Shown: positions 35,499 through 47,799, numbered from the stretch's first letter. The stretch: DNA of 64,000 nt from Antilocapra americana (GCA_007570785.1 ML664183.1:18337368-18401367); one strand, 5' to 3'. Notes: a model not told the origin generated them from the sequence alone. Numbers and translations are program-made.

Positions 35499-35716
35499 TG
35501 GACTTCCAGGTGACTCTAGTGGTAAAGAACCCACCTGCCAATGCAGGAGATGTAAGAGATGCGGATTCCATCCCTGGGATAGGAAGATCCCCCAGAGAAG
35601 GAAATGGCAACCCACTCTAGTATTCTTGCCTGGTGAACCCCATGAACAGAGGAGCCTGGCGGGCTACAGTGCATGGAGTTGCAAAGAGTCAGACATGACT
35701 GAGTGACTTTCACTTT
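35499..35716 (+). mobile_element. Bov-tA SINE, plus strand
   Basis: Head 'ggacttccaggtgactctag' to tail 'gagtcagacatgactgagtg'. Same orientation as the SINE that begins about 110 bp downstream. Confidence 0.93.
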
Positions 35717-35823
35717 CCCAAGGGGTTAATTTTTATCTCCCCTAGACATGTCGATCCCAGATAGCACTGTCTGTTAGAAACGTAAATCAGGTTACAAATG
35801 TGGATCACATCTGTAATTGTAAG

Positions 35824-36022
35824 ATTGACTTTCCTGGTGGCATAGTGGTTAAAGAATCTGCCTGCCAATGCAAGAGACACCAGTTCAATCCCTGTGTCAG
35901 GAAGATCCCCTGGAGAAGGAAATGGCAACCCACTCCAGGTACCTGGAAAATCCCATGGACAGAGGAGCCTGGTAGACAACAGTTCATGGGGTTGCAAAGA
36001 TGAGGGACTGAGCACACTTCCA
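35824..36022 (+). mobile_element. Bov-tA SINE, plus strand, internally deleted
   Basis: Head 'gactttcctggtggcatagt' to tail 'gatgagggactgagcacact'. The usual 'ccagtattcttgcctgg' is shortened to 'ccaggtacctgg', a small internal deletion. Confidence 0.9.
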
Positions 36023-36024
36023 CA

Positions 36025-36405
36025 ATCACATGATTGGCAGTCAGTGCTGACCATAGGCTGGGGTTTAATTGAAGTGCCTGCACATCTACCCTCTGTGTAC
36101 CTTGAGTATCACCCAGCATGGTGGCTGGGCTGAGTTGAGAGCATTCCAAGAAATGGGAAGCAGAAGCTTCCAGGCCAGCATTATCTGTATCATATTCTAT
36201 TTGCCAAAGTAGTTACAGTAAATTCTAAAATTTTGCAAAATAGAAATCACCTCTTGATGGAGGAAATGGTAAGGGCACATTTTAGAAGAGCTTGTGAGTT
36301 GGGAGATATTATTAGGGATCTTCAGAAAATACAATTCATCATAATAGTTTTAAAGAAATGCCATATCCCTTAATGCTAGAGTAGGCACAGGACACATCAA
36401 ACCCA
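36025..36405. other. Unique intronic DNA, nothing recognised
   Basis: No gene or repeat family recognised. Confidence 0.4.
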
Positions 36406-36411
36406 ATGCTC

Positions 36412-36592
36412 TGCCTTTTTTTGTAAAGCTTTATTAGAACACAGGCATGCTCATACATTTACGTGCTGTCTATAGGAGCTTTCACACCACAACAGCTGAG
36501 TTCACCAGCTGCAACAGGGACCTTGTGGCTTGTAAAGCCTAAAATACTCATAGTCTAGTCCTTTAGAGAAAAATGTTGGCTAGTCCCTTCCT
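36412..36592. repeat. Nonautonomous hAT-type DNA transposon remnant
   Basis: 'aaagctttattagaacacag', 'catgctcatacatttacgtg', 'aacagctgagttcaccagct' and 'aagcctaaaatactcatagt' are in the order of a common mammalian hAT element whose consensus reads 'ttattggaacacagcc...aaagcctaaaatatttact'. I do not assign the exact family. Confidence 0.65.
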
Positions 36593-36894
36593 TAACATCT
36601 TTCATTTTTTTTTAAAGAACATTATTCATTGAAGACATTTGTTAACGATGCTATACATTTAAATTTCTTCTGTCTCTAAATTTTTCCTATTGCTTTTTAC
36701 TCTAGTGAGAATATACCAGCTCTAATAGCTCCCCTGACTCTGTTGTGGTCCTCTGATACATAGTTTCCATGACATTAACTTGTTTTTGGTTTTCAAAATA
36801 GAAGTCCTCCCTTCTGTCTCCAGCTACACCCATAAAAGGTAGGGTTTGTCAGCTCACTTATGGGGTTACTTTCTTTTCTTTTATCAGATATTGT

Positions 36895-37085
36895 ATTGGT
36901 TGCAGTGATCCTGAAGCCCAAGTCTGTCAGCACATGGCAATCACCTGGGGAGTGTTAAGAAGTGTGAAAGTTAGCACCCCACCCTCTAGATCCTGGTTTA
37001 CTTGACCTGGATCAATTTGGGACACAGGTCTTTGGGACACTACTTCACACTTTATTTGTGGTGTGCTTGGAGAACAGTTAGCAAC
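36895..37085. repeat. MER5A-like hAT fragment
   Basis: 'cagcacatggcaatcacctg', 'gggagtgttaagaa' and 'gcttggagaacagttagc' sit where MER5A has its conserved blocks. Low identity. Confidence 0.5.
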
Positions 37086-37117
37086 TACTGTATATTTTAA
37101 AGTCTATTTAAAGCAGG

Positions 37118-37200
37118 GAAGGGTAATGGAAGGGGAACACATGTATACTCATGGTGGATTCATGTCAATGTATGGCAAAAGCAACACAATAATGTAAAGA
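37118..37200 (+). mobile_element. Very short L1_BT 3' end
   Basis: 'ggaaggggaacacatgtata' followed by 'catgtcaatgtatggcaaaa' and 'gcaacacaataatgtaaaga' is the last 80 bases of the ruminant L1 3' UTR. An A/T-rich tail extends to about 37280. No clean target duplication was found. Confidence 0.8.
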
Positions 37201-37336
37201 AAAGTCTTTCCTGAATTTTTTACAATAAAAAATAAAATAAGATTATAAAAATAAATAAATAAAAATTAATTAATTAAAAAAGAATAATGACAAGAGGGAA
37301 AAAGGAATTCAGGAAGAAATACATGTTGGGTGGGGA

Positions 37337-37537
37337 TGATGTTGTTTTGTTGCTACGTCGTGTCTGACTCTTTTGTGACCCATGAACTGTAGCCTGCCAG
37401 GCTCCTCCATCCATGTGATTTCTGAAGAAAGAATACAAGAGTGGTATGCTCTTTCTTTCTTCAGGGGATCTTCTTGACCCATGCACTGAACCTGCATTGG
37501 TAGGCGGATTTTTTTTTACCATTGAACCATCAAGATA
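37337..37537 (-). mobile_element. Bov-tA SINE, minus strand, diverged
   Basis: Tail 'gttgctacgtcgtgtctgac' at the left and head 'ggcggatttttttttaccat' at the right, with a T expansion in the head. More diverged than most copies here. Confidence 0.88.
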
Positions 37538-38404
37538 GAAACAGGGAGATATTATACCAGTTGCTAACTGTGGCAATTGGAAATACCTAGTATGAGAAAT
37601 TTCTATGAAATTAGTGAGGTCTGGGAAATTGTGAGGGTCTTAGCATGGAGTGTTCTGGAAAGAAAAGCCAAGGACAAAGAAACCTCATCATGGTGACTTA
37701 ACAGACTCTGTTGAGTATTGATGTGTGATGGAGGCTTGGGGGCTAGAATGAAATGGGAGCCCTAGCTAAAGGCAAAGATCAGACTTGAAGAAAATAATTG
37801 AATTATGTTATCTCTGTAACCAGTTCTACTTTATAGGTGAATTCCCACATGACAGGGGGTATACACATTTAAAACTGCTTCTAAAAGTTCAAATGAGATT
37901 GTTCAATCCTGGTTCAATTCAGTCATAGTGTGTAAGAACACTGCCTTTATCTGTGGCCAATTAGACAAAGGAAGCTTTTTTCTAAAAGGCAGCATCTTGA
38001 ATATTTTCTGTAACTGTAATATCGGGCCTACTAATTCAATAACTTAGATGTAATTTCAGATTGTAATGGCGTTTTCATTTTTAATTAGACTAAAAGCTTT
38101 AGCTGCTGCTATGATTGAAGTATATTTTCTGCCAAAGTCATGGTGCTGCTTTGCATTATTTATAAAGTGCCACCAATTTTGCTTTTGTTTCCCACAACTG
38201 CACACAGTTTATCATTTTTTCTTCCTAAAGACTTAAAAAAACTGAAAGAGATATTAGACAAATCAACTAGTTGTAGAATGACTTGAGATTTTTGAGGGAC
38301 TAAATTGAAGAAGGTGGCGCGGAACACGTGTCTTTAATAGAAACAAAACAGACCTGACTGAAAGTTGAAGAGAAAAGTTGGTCTTCACTGATGAAAAGAA
38401 GGAA

Positions 38405-38720
38405 TGATTCTTTGGCAGGATGATGGTAAGAAATGCTCAGAGATAAACTGAGGCATGTTCAGACTTTGAAGAAGTTTACTTGAGCAAACATTGATTTGCG
38501 TTGGGCAGAATCCCACCGAGAGGAGCACAAAGGTGCTCCGAGGAGCTATACCAAATGAAAGATTTTTTTGCACATTGGTTGTTACGTGGTTACTTTTCTC
38601 CTGGCAATAGCACGGTCTATCAGGCAGATCACCTAACAGAAGCTATCAGGTGCTTCTTGACTGGCCGTGTTACCATTCAGTGGCTTGTGAGAGCTGAACT
38701 CATTTGGTGACACAAGGCTT
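38405..38720. repeat. Possible unclassified LTR-like repeat
   Basis: Moderate-GC block ('tgcgttgggcagaatcccac', 'ctccgaggagctataccaaa', 'tcacctaacagaagctatca') unlike its AT-rich surroundings and reminiscent of mammalian LTR sequence. No terminal duplication established. Confidence 0.35.
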
Positions 38721-40059
38721 AGCATAAGCAACTGCCTTTTCAATCTGTTGTGTTGTTTTTAATAGAGCAGGAAGGATGTTTCAGTGATACCCACCAGAAC
38801 CTTCTGAAAGGATAGAAAGGTGTTGTACTATTCAATGTGGTGGCAACATGTAGCATTTGATACATGGTTAGCAACTGAGGAAACAACATTTAAATTTTAT
38901 TTAGTTTTAATTATATTTAAATTGCCCATGTGGAAAATGGCTACTGTATTGGAGAGCTCAGCACAAAGAAGACACAATGTTCTTGCAAAGGAGGAAAAGG
39001 AGATTGAAAACATTTGTTTATCATTATGGTGATAATCCATAAATCAGAATGTTTAGAATGAAAACTTTGTCATAAGCATCACTGATGAAAATGGGCATAT
39101 TTTTCTCCCTAGTGATTCATTTTAATAAGAGCGTTTGTGGAAACTATGGTCATAAAAATTAGCCTTTGATAATATAGCCTGTCAAGGAAACAGATTACTG
39201 TGATGATTATATGATCAGAAAAAAACATTTTTTTTCCACATTGTAGTTTATAAAACTTGGTATAATATGCTAAGTGTCACCTTTAGGTTAAACCTAACAA
39301 AAAATCAGCACAGAAGATTTAGTCACCAGAGACATCTCATCAAGTAGTTAATTTGTAGAAAAATTTCATTTTTTCAATTTGAATGAACAGATGGCCTATT
39401 CATTAAAATTCAAAAGTAGATAATTACTTGATTCCAGTATTTTTAGCAAAAGGACATTTTATAGCATTATGTTTGGGGAAGACTCATAGGTCTTAAAATG
39501 TTTTGTGTGGCTGGATACACAGTTGTCCACTGTCTACAACTGCCTGCCCTGCTAACAGAGAAAGGCAGTAATAACAGACTTGGAGCTCTTCTTCATCACT
39601 AGAACATTCGTTTTACTGAAAAAAAAATTTCTCATCTCTCTAAAGAAGAAATCTTCGCATTAACCCTGAAACTCTGCCCAAACATTCATTCAGCAAATGT
39701 TTATTTTTCAACTTTGTGTTGGACATTTGAAACTACGATATACTTTTGAAAAGTTTGTCTCCCTGCCCTTAAGAGGTAGAGTCCAGTGGTAAATGTTCAT
39801 TGATTTAAATGTCCTGGGTTTTCTTCGAATTGAGTAGTAGTCTGCAATGTTTTCTCATTTAAATATTAATAGTTCAATAAAAATGGATATTTAGTAATTC
39901 ATAACAGAATATTCCTATATTTAATCATTCTGCCTGGTAAATCTGTTATAGAAGGTGCCAGTTTGTTGTACAATGATGCTCATGCTGTCTTTTTTTTTTC
40001 TCTCTCACCATCCAAAGCCAGGATTTTTTTTTTTCTCCAAAAGAGTTCCTCCTACTCCT

Positions 40060-40096
40060 ATATAAATATATATATATACACACATATATATATATG
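40060..40096. repeat. (TA)n/(CA)n microsatellite
   Basis: TATAAATATATATATATACACACATATATATATATG-type tract. Likely polymorphic. Confidence 0.9.
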
Positions 40097-41662
40097 CAAT
40101 CAGAAAAAAGTAATGTATTTGTTTAAGTTCCTTCACTATTAGGAAGCTTGGGATGAAATTGATTATTACTATGGCTTTCCTCACCTAGGCATTCTTGGTC
40201 TCTCTGTTTCTTAGGTCTTGGCTATCTCTCTCTCTACATGGATTTTTATTATTTTCTGTTCCAATTATTTTTGGAATAATTTCATAACCTCTTTTTTCAA
40301 CTTCTCAGATGTGTTAGTTTCCACAAAGCACTTTAAGGTTTCTACAAACTGTCTTAAGATTTAGGAATATAAAGTTTAAGTCTTTCCCATGAATCAAATT
40401 ATATAAAGGAAATTTATCATCTTGAATTTTAAAAGAAAACAACTGTCCTCATCCATTAGATTTGATCTTCACTCCAAGGTCCCCTCTTTTGTTTAGTTTT
40501 AGCCTACATATTTTCTCCACCTGGGCCTTGTGCTTTGAAAAGGATGACCCCCTCACCATAGGCATTTTCTTAGGTCTATCTGGACAATCTTATCATAAAA
40601 TCCAAGAGAGTAAGAAATACTTTTCTATGTATGTGCTTTCCTAACGTACCTGCTGTCTGCAGGAGTTTTTCATTTGGGATGCAAACTTTTCCCCTATGTG
40701 ACTGTTACACAAATACCCACTCATAATAAAGGGAGTTTTATCCAGAGTAAAGTATTAATTCTACCTATCTGCAAGTGCTTTTTCAGGACCCTTAGAGACA
40801 TATGTTTCAGAATTCATAGCTCTTCACACTTTAGAAAAGGAATATTGTACATATATTTCATAATATATAATAACTCCAATTGAGTGTGGAGGGCAGCACC
40901 TATAATCACACACAATCACATTTCTGCAGAAAAATGTATACATGTTCTTTTAGGTCAAATAAAGACTATAAATAGCCTCACATTAGTTCAGGTTGGGTTT
41001 TGAAGTCAAATGAGGAAAAACTTTGGGATTTAGAGAGCAGATAAGGGACTGGGCACCTGATAGTAACTATTACTCCCACCCCACTCCTCTCACTACCCTA
41101 GTCACTATGAATATTTCTTTGGCCAGCACAACTAAGCTATTTGTGATCCACACAGAAGGAATTCCATGAAGAAGTATCAGCAAGAGCTAGCATCCCTGTA
41201 GGTTCATTTCTGATCAGTTTTCAGGAGATACATAAAGAGAGTTCTCCTAAAGGCCAACATGAAACTCCAGGTAATCAAATACTTATCTGTTATATTTGAT
41301 GCATTAACTTACCACAGTTTCTTCTTATTATTCTGCATCCTATTTCCTTAACCTTATCTCTCTCCTTTTAGTCCTCAATTCACTGATCCATCCTCATTTC
41401 CATTTTCCTCTGCCTGCAACTTTTCTTTGATTTTCCCCTATATCTTCTCTAATAAAATGTTCATGTCCTATTTACCCCATAGCTAGCTAATATACATGAG
41501 GCTTGAATTTTTGTCTAACAAGGTTATAACTAACTCAGTCCATGTCTCCAGTTACTTTGGAAGACTCATCTACAGATGCCTAGCTGTAATTTTAAAAGTT
41601 ATATTCTGGTGAATATTTCATTCTCTTCTGGCACATAACCATGAAGCTTAAGTTTATAATTG

Positions 41663-41880
41663 GTGGTGATGGTGGTTTAGTTGCTAAGTCATATCTGATT
41701 CTTGTGACCCAATGAATTGTAGCCCTCCAGGCTTCTCTGTCTATGGGATTTCCCAGGCAAGGATACTGGAGTAGGTTGCCATTTCCTTCTTCAGGGGATC
41801 TTCCCAATATGGGGGTCAAACCTGCATCTCCCACATTGAAGGCAGTCTTCTGCAAAAGAGGATTCTTTGCTGCTGAGCCT
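41663..41880 (-). mobile_element. Bov-tA SINE, minus strand, with small internal insertion
   Basis: Tail 'gttgctaagtcatatctgat' and head near 'attctttgctgctgagcc'. Extra bases (about 'cttctgcaaaagag') interrupt the usual 'ggcagattctttac' of the head at 41846-41860. Confidence 0.88.
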
Positions 41881-41884
41881 AAGA

Positions 41885-43130
41885 GTATAAATGGCTCCTT
41901 GTTAGTTTGGATAGGTAATCATTATTCAACTCAAGATCCAATACCTTTGAGGGTAGTGCATGTTTCTACTGGGCACAGAAAGGGACTAGAAAATATTTCT
42001 TGCCTATGGAAAACATGAACTCTTTCAACAAGTTGGCATTCATGTTTTCCCATCAGGTAGAGATTTTCATTTGTTCTGTGGTCTGTGCCTTTAAGTGTAT
42101 CTCACTACAAGTATGGATTGTCTCTGTGAACTTTGCATCTGTCCTGGCTTTTAATTTGTTTTTATATTGTCCTGATACCCACATAAAGGGGAGGGTATTA
42201 CTTTCTTCCAAAATTCAACCAGGTTTATTCTTAGAATTGTGACTGCATTTTCTACCTGTAGAACTGGAAGAGCTGATCTTTATTTATTTATCAAATAGAT
42301 TGGTTGAGTGCCAGCTTGTAATACTTTTCCACAGCAAATGAACAACAACAAAAACAACTCAGCTTTGTCTCTATGTCATTATCTTCTTTGTGTATTAAAA
42401 CCATATATCTCTAGCTGATATATACCAAAGACTATTTTGGAAAATGAAAATTTTTTAGTGAACTTTTAAGCTACTTTCTATAATGTAAATAGCTATAATA
42501 CACTGATTTTATTTGGGACAGTATTTCCCAAGACTTGTTTAAGCTTCTCACTCATCAAAAGTCTACTTGTGGTAGCAACTAAAATTCAATTCTGATCAAA
42601 CTTGCCTAGGGCCAAAAAAGGGTTAACTAGTTCTATGTCTTTAGTATTTTCTCATTTCTACAGGGTGGTATTAGCACAGGAAAAGGCTTCTGATTTTTGC
42701 TGAGCTTTGTAATGAATAAAATATGTGGGTAATGTGAAGAACTTATGTAAGCTCTTTGTCTTGGTCTCACTAAGGAGCTTTAATTTTATTCTTGCTTTAT
42801 AATCCTGGAGATGTTGACTGGCCCCTTGCCATCTTTCATGACTTTATACTTTCCCAATAGAGACTGTGGGCTTCAAAGCCTCTTAGGTGAACATTAAAAA
42901 TAAAGGCCCAGGGCTAGTGAACTTTAACATTATTTTTCCCTGCGAAGCTTCAGTGATATACAAGGCAGAATGCTTTCTTAGAATTCAAACGTAATTTAAA
43001 ATCACACTGTGCCAAATGTCTTCTATATAATGTTTGTATTCTGCATTCTAATACGTTAGATGTTGGAGTTTTCTTGTGATATTATTTGCGTGGATTCTTA
43101 TATCCCGTTTTTAAAAACCATTGACATTCT
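41885..43130. other. Unique intronic DNA, nothing recognised
   Basis: AT-rich. Overlapping small open frames (41743-42018, 42000-42242) start in or near the SINE and are not supported. Confidence 0.45.
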
Positions 43131-43131
43131 T

Positions 43132-43449
43132 CACTTTACTCATTTGTTTGTTTAGTATTTGGCTGTGCGGGGCCATCATTGCCGAGCGTGGGCTCTTGGT
43201 TGCTATGCCTGGGCTCTATCTAGTTACAAAGAACAGAGGCCACTCGCTAGTTGCGGTGCTCAGCCTTCTCATTGCAGTGGATTCTCTTGCAGCAGAGCGC
43301 AGACTCTAGCTGCATAGGGTTCAGTAGTTGAAGCCCACAGGTCCAGTTGCTTCAAGGCATATGGGATCCCATTTCCCAGACCAAGGATCAAACTTTTGTT
43401 TCCTGCATTGGCAGGCAGATTCCAAACCACTGGACTACCAGGGAAGTCC
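43132..43449 (-). mobile_element. CHR-type tRNA-derived SINE (Cetartiodactyla), minus strand
   Basis: 'ggctgtgcggggccatcatt', repeated 'ggttgctatgcc'/'tagttgcggtgct' motifs, 'cccagaccaaggatcaaact' and 'aaccactggactaccaggga' match the CHR-1/CHR-2 SINE pattern shared by cetartiodactyls. Older than the Bov-tA copies. Confidence 0.82.
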
Positions 43450-43946
43450 TTTCTATCCTAGTTTTCATGTAAAACCAGTGTAATGAACAGAAGCACATTG
43501 TCAGTTAACATCTATTTTATAATATTCACAACATAAAACACTATAACTTTTACTTTGGATCTGCTGGTAATCATTAGCCTGTCTTGAGGCAGAGTGAAGA
43601 TTCCTTTTATTTACTACTCTGGGGTATGGGTGTGCTGGGAGAGTTTATAAAAAGAAAGGAAACTAGTTTCTCAAGTGAAAAGTTCTCGAGTTGATGGATG
43701 AACTAAAATCTAGAAAAACAGAAAGATGGAACATTAATGTCATTTAGAGGTGCTTGAATTCAGAACATAAGTGAACCAGGACATTTTTAGATAGAGACAA
43801 ATCATTCATGGACATTGCTGTCTTTAGGAATAATATTTTATGGGAATTACTTTCTTTAGTTGCTGCTCAAGATTAGATAGAACTTTACATCCTTTTAAGT
43901 ATTTTAAATCTATTGGGTTTCTTTGTATTAATAAAAGTTTCTCCGT
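43450..43946. other. Unique intronic DNA, nothing recognised
   Basis: No gene or repeat family recognised between the CHR-type SINE and the BovB nest. Confidence 0.45.
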
Positions 43947-43955
43947 ACTAGGGTT

Positions 43956-45073
43956 GTTGCTCAGTTGCTAAGTCATGTCCAGTTCTTTGTGACTCTATGG
44001 ACTGCAGCACACCAGGCTTCCCAATCCGTCACTGTCCCTCGAAGTTTGCTAAAACTCATGTCCATTGAGTTGGTGATGCTATCCAAACATCTTATCCTCT
44101 ATTGCCCCCTTCTCCTCCTGCCCTCAATCTTTCCCAGCATCAGGATCTTTTCCAACTAGTTGGCTCTTCACATCAGGCGATCAAAGTATTAGAGCTTCAG
44201 CTTTAGCATCAGTCCTACTAATGAACATTTGGGGTGAATTTTCTTTAGGATTTACTGGTTTGATCTCCTTCATGTCCAAGGGTCTCTCAAGAGTCTACTC
44301 CAGCACCACAATTCAAAAGCATCAATTCCTTGGCACTCAAGCTTCTTTAATGTTCAACTCTTACATCCATACATAAGCACTGGAAAAACCATAGCTTTTA
44401 CTCTGTGGACCTTTGTTGGCAAAGTGATGTCTCTGCTCTTTAATATGCTGTCTAGGTTTGTCATAGGTTTCCTTTCAAGAAGCAAGCATCTTTTAATTTC
44501 ATGGCTGCAGTCACTGTTCTCCATGATTTTTGGAGACCAAGAAGATAAAATCTGTCATTGCTTAAACATTTTCCCCATTTATTTGCCATAAAGTGATGAG
44601 AACAGATGCCATTATCTTGTTTTTGAGTGTTGAGTTTCAAGCCAGTTTTTTCACTCTCCTCTTTCACCTTCATCAAGAGGCTCTTAAGTTCCTCTTCACT
44701 TTCTTCTATTAGAGTGCTATCATCTGCATATCTGAGATTGTTGATATTTCTGCCACAAATCTTGATTCCAGCTGATGACCCATCCAGCCTGGCATTTCAC
44801 ATGATGTACTCTACATATAAGTTAAATAAGTATGGTGATGACATATAGCCTTCTTTCTATTCATTTCCCAGTCTTGAACCAGTCTGTTGTTCCATGTCCA
44901 ATTCTAACTATTGCTTTACCTACATACAGGTTTCTCAGGAGACAGTTAAGGTGGTCTGATGAACCCCTCTCTGAGAATTTTCCCCAGTTTGCTATGATCC
45001 ATAAGGCTTTAGCATAGTCAATGAAGCATAAGTAGATGTTTTTCTGGAATTCCCTTGCTTATGATCCAGTGTT
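43956..45073 (-). mobile_element. Outer BovB LINE, 3' part (split by a second BovB)
   Basis: Minus-strand BovB from its 3' terminus ('gttgctcagttgctaagtca') into the reverse-transcriptase region, where it stops at 'cttatgatccagtg'. The next BovB bases appear at 47560 onward, so this is one element split by the insertion at 45074-47559. Candidate outer target duplication: ACTAGGGTT (43947-43955) and ACTAGAGTT (47791-47799). Reading frames are broken. Confidence 0.9.
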
Positions 45074-47130
45074 ATTTTGTTCAGTTGCTCAGTCGTGTCT
45101 GACTCTTTTTGACTCCATGGACTACAGCACACCTGGTTTCCATGTCCTTCACCATCTCCAGGAGCTTGGTCAAACTCAGTCCATTGAGTTTGTGATGCCA
45201 TCCAACCATCTCACCCTCTGCTGTCCCTTTCTCCTCCTGCCTTCAATCTTTCCCAGCATCAAGGTCTTTTCCAATGAGTCGGCTCTTCATATCCGGTGGC
45301 CATATTATTGGAGCTTCAGCTTCAATGTCAGTCCCTCCAAAGAATATTCAGGATTAATTTCCTTTAGAATTGACTGGTTTTGATTTCCTTGCAGTCCACA
45401 GCACTCTCAATCAAGAGTCTTCTCCAACAACATAGTTCAAAAGCACCAATTATTTGGTGCTCAGCCCTCTTTGTGGTTCAACTCTCACATCCATACATGA
45501 CTACTAGGAAAACCAAGCTTTGACTATATGAACCTTTGTCAGCAAAGTAATGTCTCTGCTTTTTAATATGCTGTCTAGGTTGGTCATAGCTTTTCTTACA
45601 AGGAGCAAGCTTTTTTTAATTTCATGGCTGTAGCCACCATCTGCAGTGATTTTTGGAGATCAAGAAAATAAAGTCTGTTACTGTTTCCATTGATTCCCCA
45701 TCTATTGGCCATGAAATGATGGGACTAGATGCCATGATCTTTGTTTTTTGAATGTTGACTTTTCCATCAGCTTTTTAACTCTCCTCTTTTACCTTAATCA
45801 AGAGGTTCTTTAGTTCCTCTTTGCTCTCTGCCATAAGGATGGCATCATCTGCATATTTGAAGTTATTAATATTTCTTCCAGCTGTCTTGTTTCTGGTTTG
45901 ATCTTCAACAGCCTGGAATTTCACATGATGTACTCTACATATAAGTTAATTAAGCAGGGTGACAATATGTAGGCTTTAGGTAATCATTATCCAATTTTGA
46001 ACCAGTTTGTTGTTCCATGTCCAGCTCTAACTGTTGCTTCATGACCTGAATACATGTTTTGCAGGAGGCAGGTAAGATAAGGTGGTATCATATTCCCATC
46101 TCTGGAAGAATAGTCCAGTTTGCTGTGATCCACACAGTCAAAACTTTTTCACAGTCAATGCAGCTGAAGTAGATGATTTTCTGAAATTCTCTTGCTTTCT
46201 ATGACCTAGTGGATGTTGACAGTTTGATCTCTGGTTTCTCTGCCTTTTCTAAATCCAACTTGAACACCTGGACGTTCTTGTTTCACGTACTCTTGAAGCC
46301 TGGCTTGGGGAATTTTGAGCATTACTTTGCTAGCATATGAAATGAGTGCTATTGTATGGTAGTTTGAACATTCTTTGGCATTGCCCTTCTTTGGAATGGA
46401 AATGAAAACTGACCTTTTCCAGTCCTGTGGCAACTGCTGAGTTTTTCAAATTTGCTGGCATATTGAGTGCAGCACTTTACGGTATTATCTTTTAGGATGT
46501 GAAGTAGCTCACCTGGAATTCCATCACCTCCACTAGCTTTGTTCATAGTGATGCTTCCTAAGGCCTACTTTACTTATCACTTCAACATGCCTGGCTCTAG
46601 GTGAATGATCACACCATCATGGTTATCTGGGTCATGAAGATCTTTTTTGTATAGTTCTTCTGTATATTCTTGCCACCTCTTAATATCTTCTACTCTGTTA
46701 GTTCCATACAATTTCTGTCCTTTATTGTGCCCACTTTGCATGAAATATTCCCTTAGTATCTCTAAAAATCTTGAAGAGATCTCTATTCTTCCCCATCCTA
46801 TTGTTTTCCTCTATTCCTTTGTATTGTTCACTTAAGAAGGCTTTCATATCTCTCCTTGCTGTTCTCTGGAACTCTTCATTAAAATGAGTATATCTTTCCT
46901 CTTCTCCTTTCCTTTCACTTCTCTTCTTTTCTCATCTATTTTTAAGACCTCCTCAGACAACCATTTTGCTTTAGTGCATTTCTTTTTCTTGGGGATGGGT
47001 TTGATCACCGCCTCCTATACAATGTTACAAACCTCTGTAGATAGTTCTTCAGGTACTCTGTCTATCACATATAATCTCTTGAATCTATTTGTCACTTCCA
47101 CTGTTTAAACACAAGAGATTTGATTTAGTC
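45074..47130 (-). mobile_element. Inner BovB LINE: 3' UTR, reverse transcriptase and upstream part
   Basis: A second minus-strand BovB begins with a fresh 3' end ('gttcagttgctcagtcgtgt') inside the first. It reaches further upstream than the outer copy and includes RT pieces such as PQDWKRSVFISIPKKGNAKEC and VGFRKGRETRDQTVNI, plus ASGGDGIPGELL before them. Several stops and frameshifts make it inactive. It stops near 47130, where the sequence switches orientation. Confidence 0.9.
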
Positions 47131-47559
47131 CTTTTGGAGGAAGTCACCATTAATTCCACTATAGAGCCACCAAGCATATGACCCACAAACTGGACAACAG
47201 TTATGCAAAGGAAGTTCTCACACTGTTGCAAAAGTTCTAGGGCCCACAACAGATTTTCCAATCTGGGGATCTGGTGAAGGGACTGAGAACCCCCAGGGAA
47301 TTTGACTTGGAAGGTCAGTAGGATTTCATTGCAGAACTTCCACAGGACTAAGGTAACAGAGTCTTGGAGGGCACAGGAAAACCTTGTGTGCACCAGGACA
47401 GAGGAGAAAGGAGCAGTGACCCCAGAAGAGACTGAGTTTGATTCTCCTGTGAGTGTCCAGGAGTCTCCGGCAGAGGAGTGGGTTGACAGTGGCCTGCCAC
47501 AGGGTCAGGGGCACTGACTACAACAGTCCTGGAAGTTGGGGCATATTGGCATAAGTCCT
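47131..47559 (+). mobile_element. Inverted 5'-region segment of the inner BovB
   Basis: 'cacaaactggacaacagtta', 'gttctagggcccacaacaga', 'gagaacccccagggaatttg' and 'gtgtgcaccaggacagagga' belong to the BovB sequence upstream of its ORF, here on the plus strand while the rest of the element is minus. It ends where the outer BovB resumes. This suggests a 5' inversion of the inner element; a separate insertion is the alternative. Confidence 0.7.
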
Positions 47560-47790
47560 TATAATCCAATGAACAGCAGCATTTTGATCTCTGGTTCCTC
47601 TGCCTTTTCTGAATCCAGATTGTACATCTGGAAGTTTGCTGTTCAGGTACTTTTGAAGCCTTGAAGGATTTTGAGCATTACCTTGCTAGCATGTGAAATG
47701 AGTGCAATCATGCAGTAGTTTGAAAATTCTTTGGCATTGCCCTTCTTTGGAATTGGAATGAAAACTGACCTCTTCCAATCCTATATCTGG
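47560..47790 (-). mobile_element. Outer BovB LINE, 5' remainder
   Basis: 'cttataatccaatgaacagc', 'tttgatctctggttcctctg' and 'ttctttggcattgcccttct' continue the outer BovB exactly where 43956-45073 stopped. CTTATGATCCAGTG (about 45060-45073) and CTTATAATCCAATG (about 47558-47571) look like diverged copies of the inner element's target duplication. Confidence 0.85.
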
Positions 47791-47799
47791 ACTAGAGTT

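Larger units (their letters stand above)
37540..41660. other. Mostly unique intronic DNA
   Basis: No gene supported. 37930-38270 is single-copy-looking with AT-rich homeodomain-type words. 38405-38720 may be a decayed LTR. A (TA)n tract lies at 40060-40096. Open frames of about 60-70 codons around 40.4-40.9 kb lack any recognisable homology. Confidence 0.45.

Noticed and set aside
47085..47569. Overlapping frames of 60-100 codons on both strands around 47.1-47.6 kb
   Set aside because: They lie in the inverted BovB upstream segment, whose higher GC lowers stop frequency. No domain recognised.
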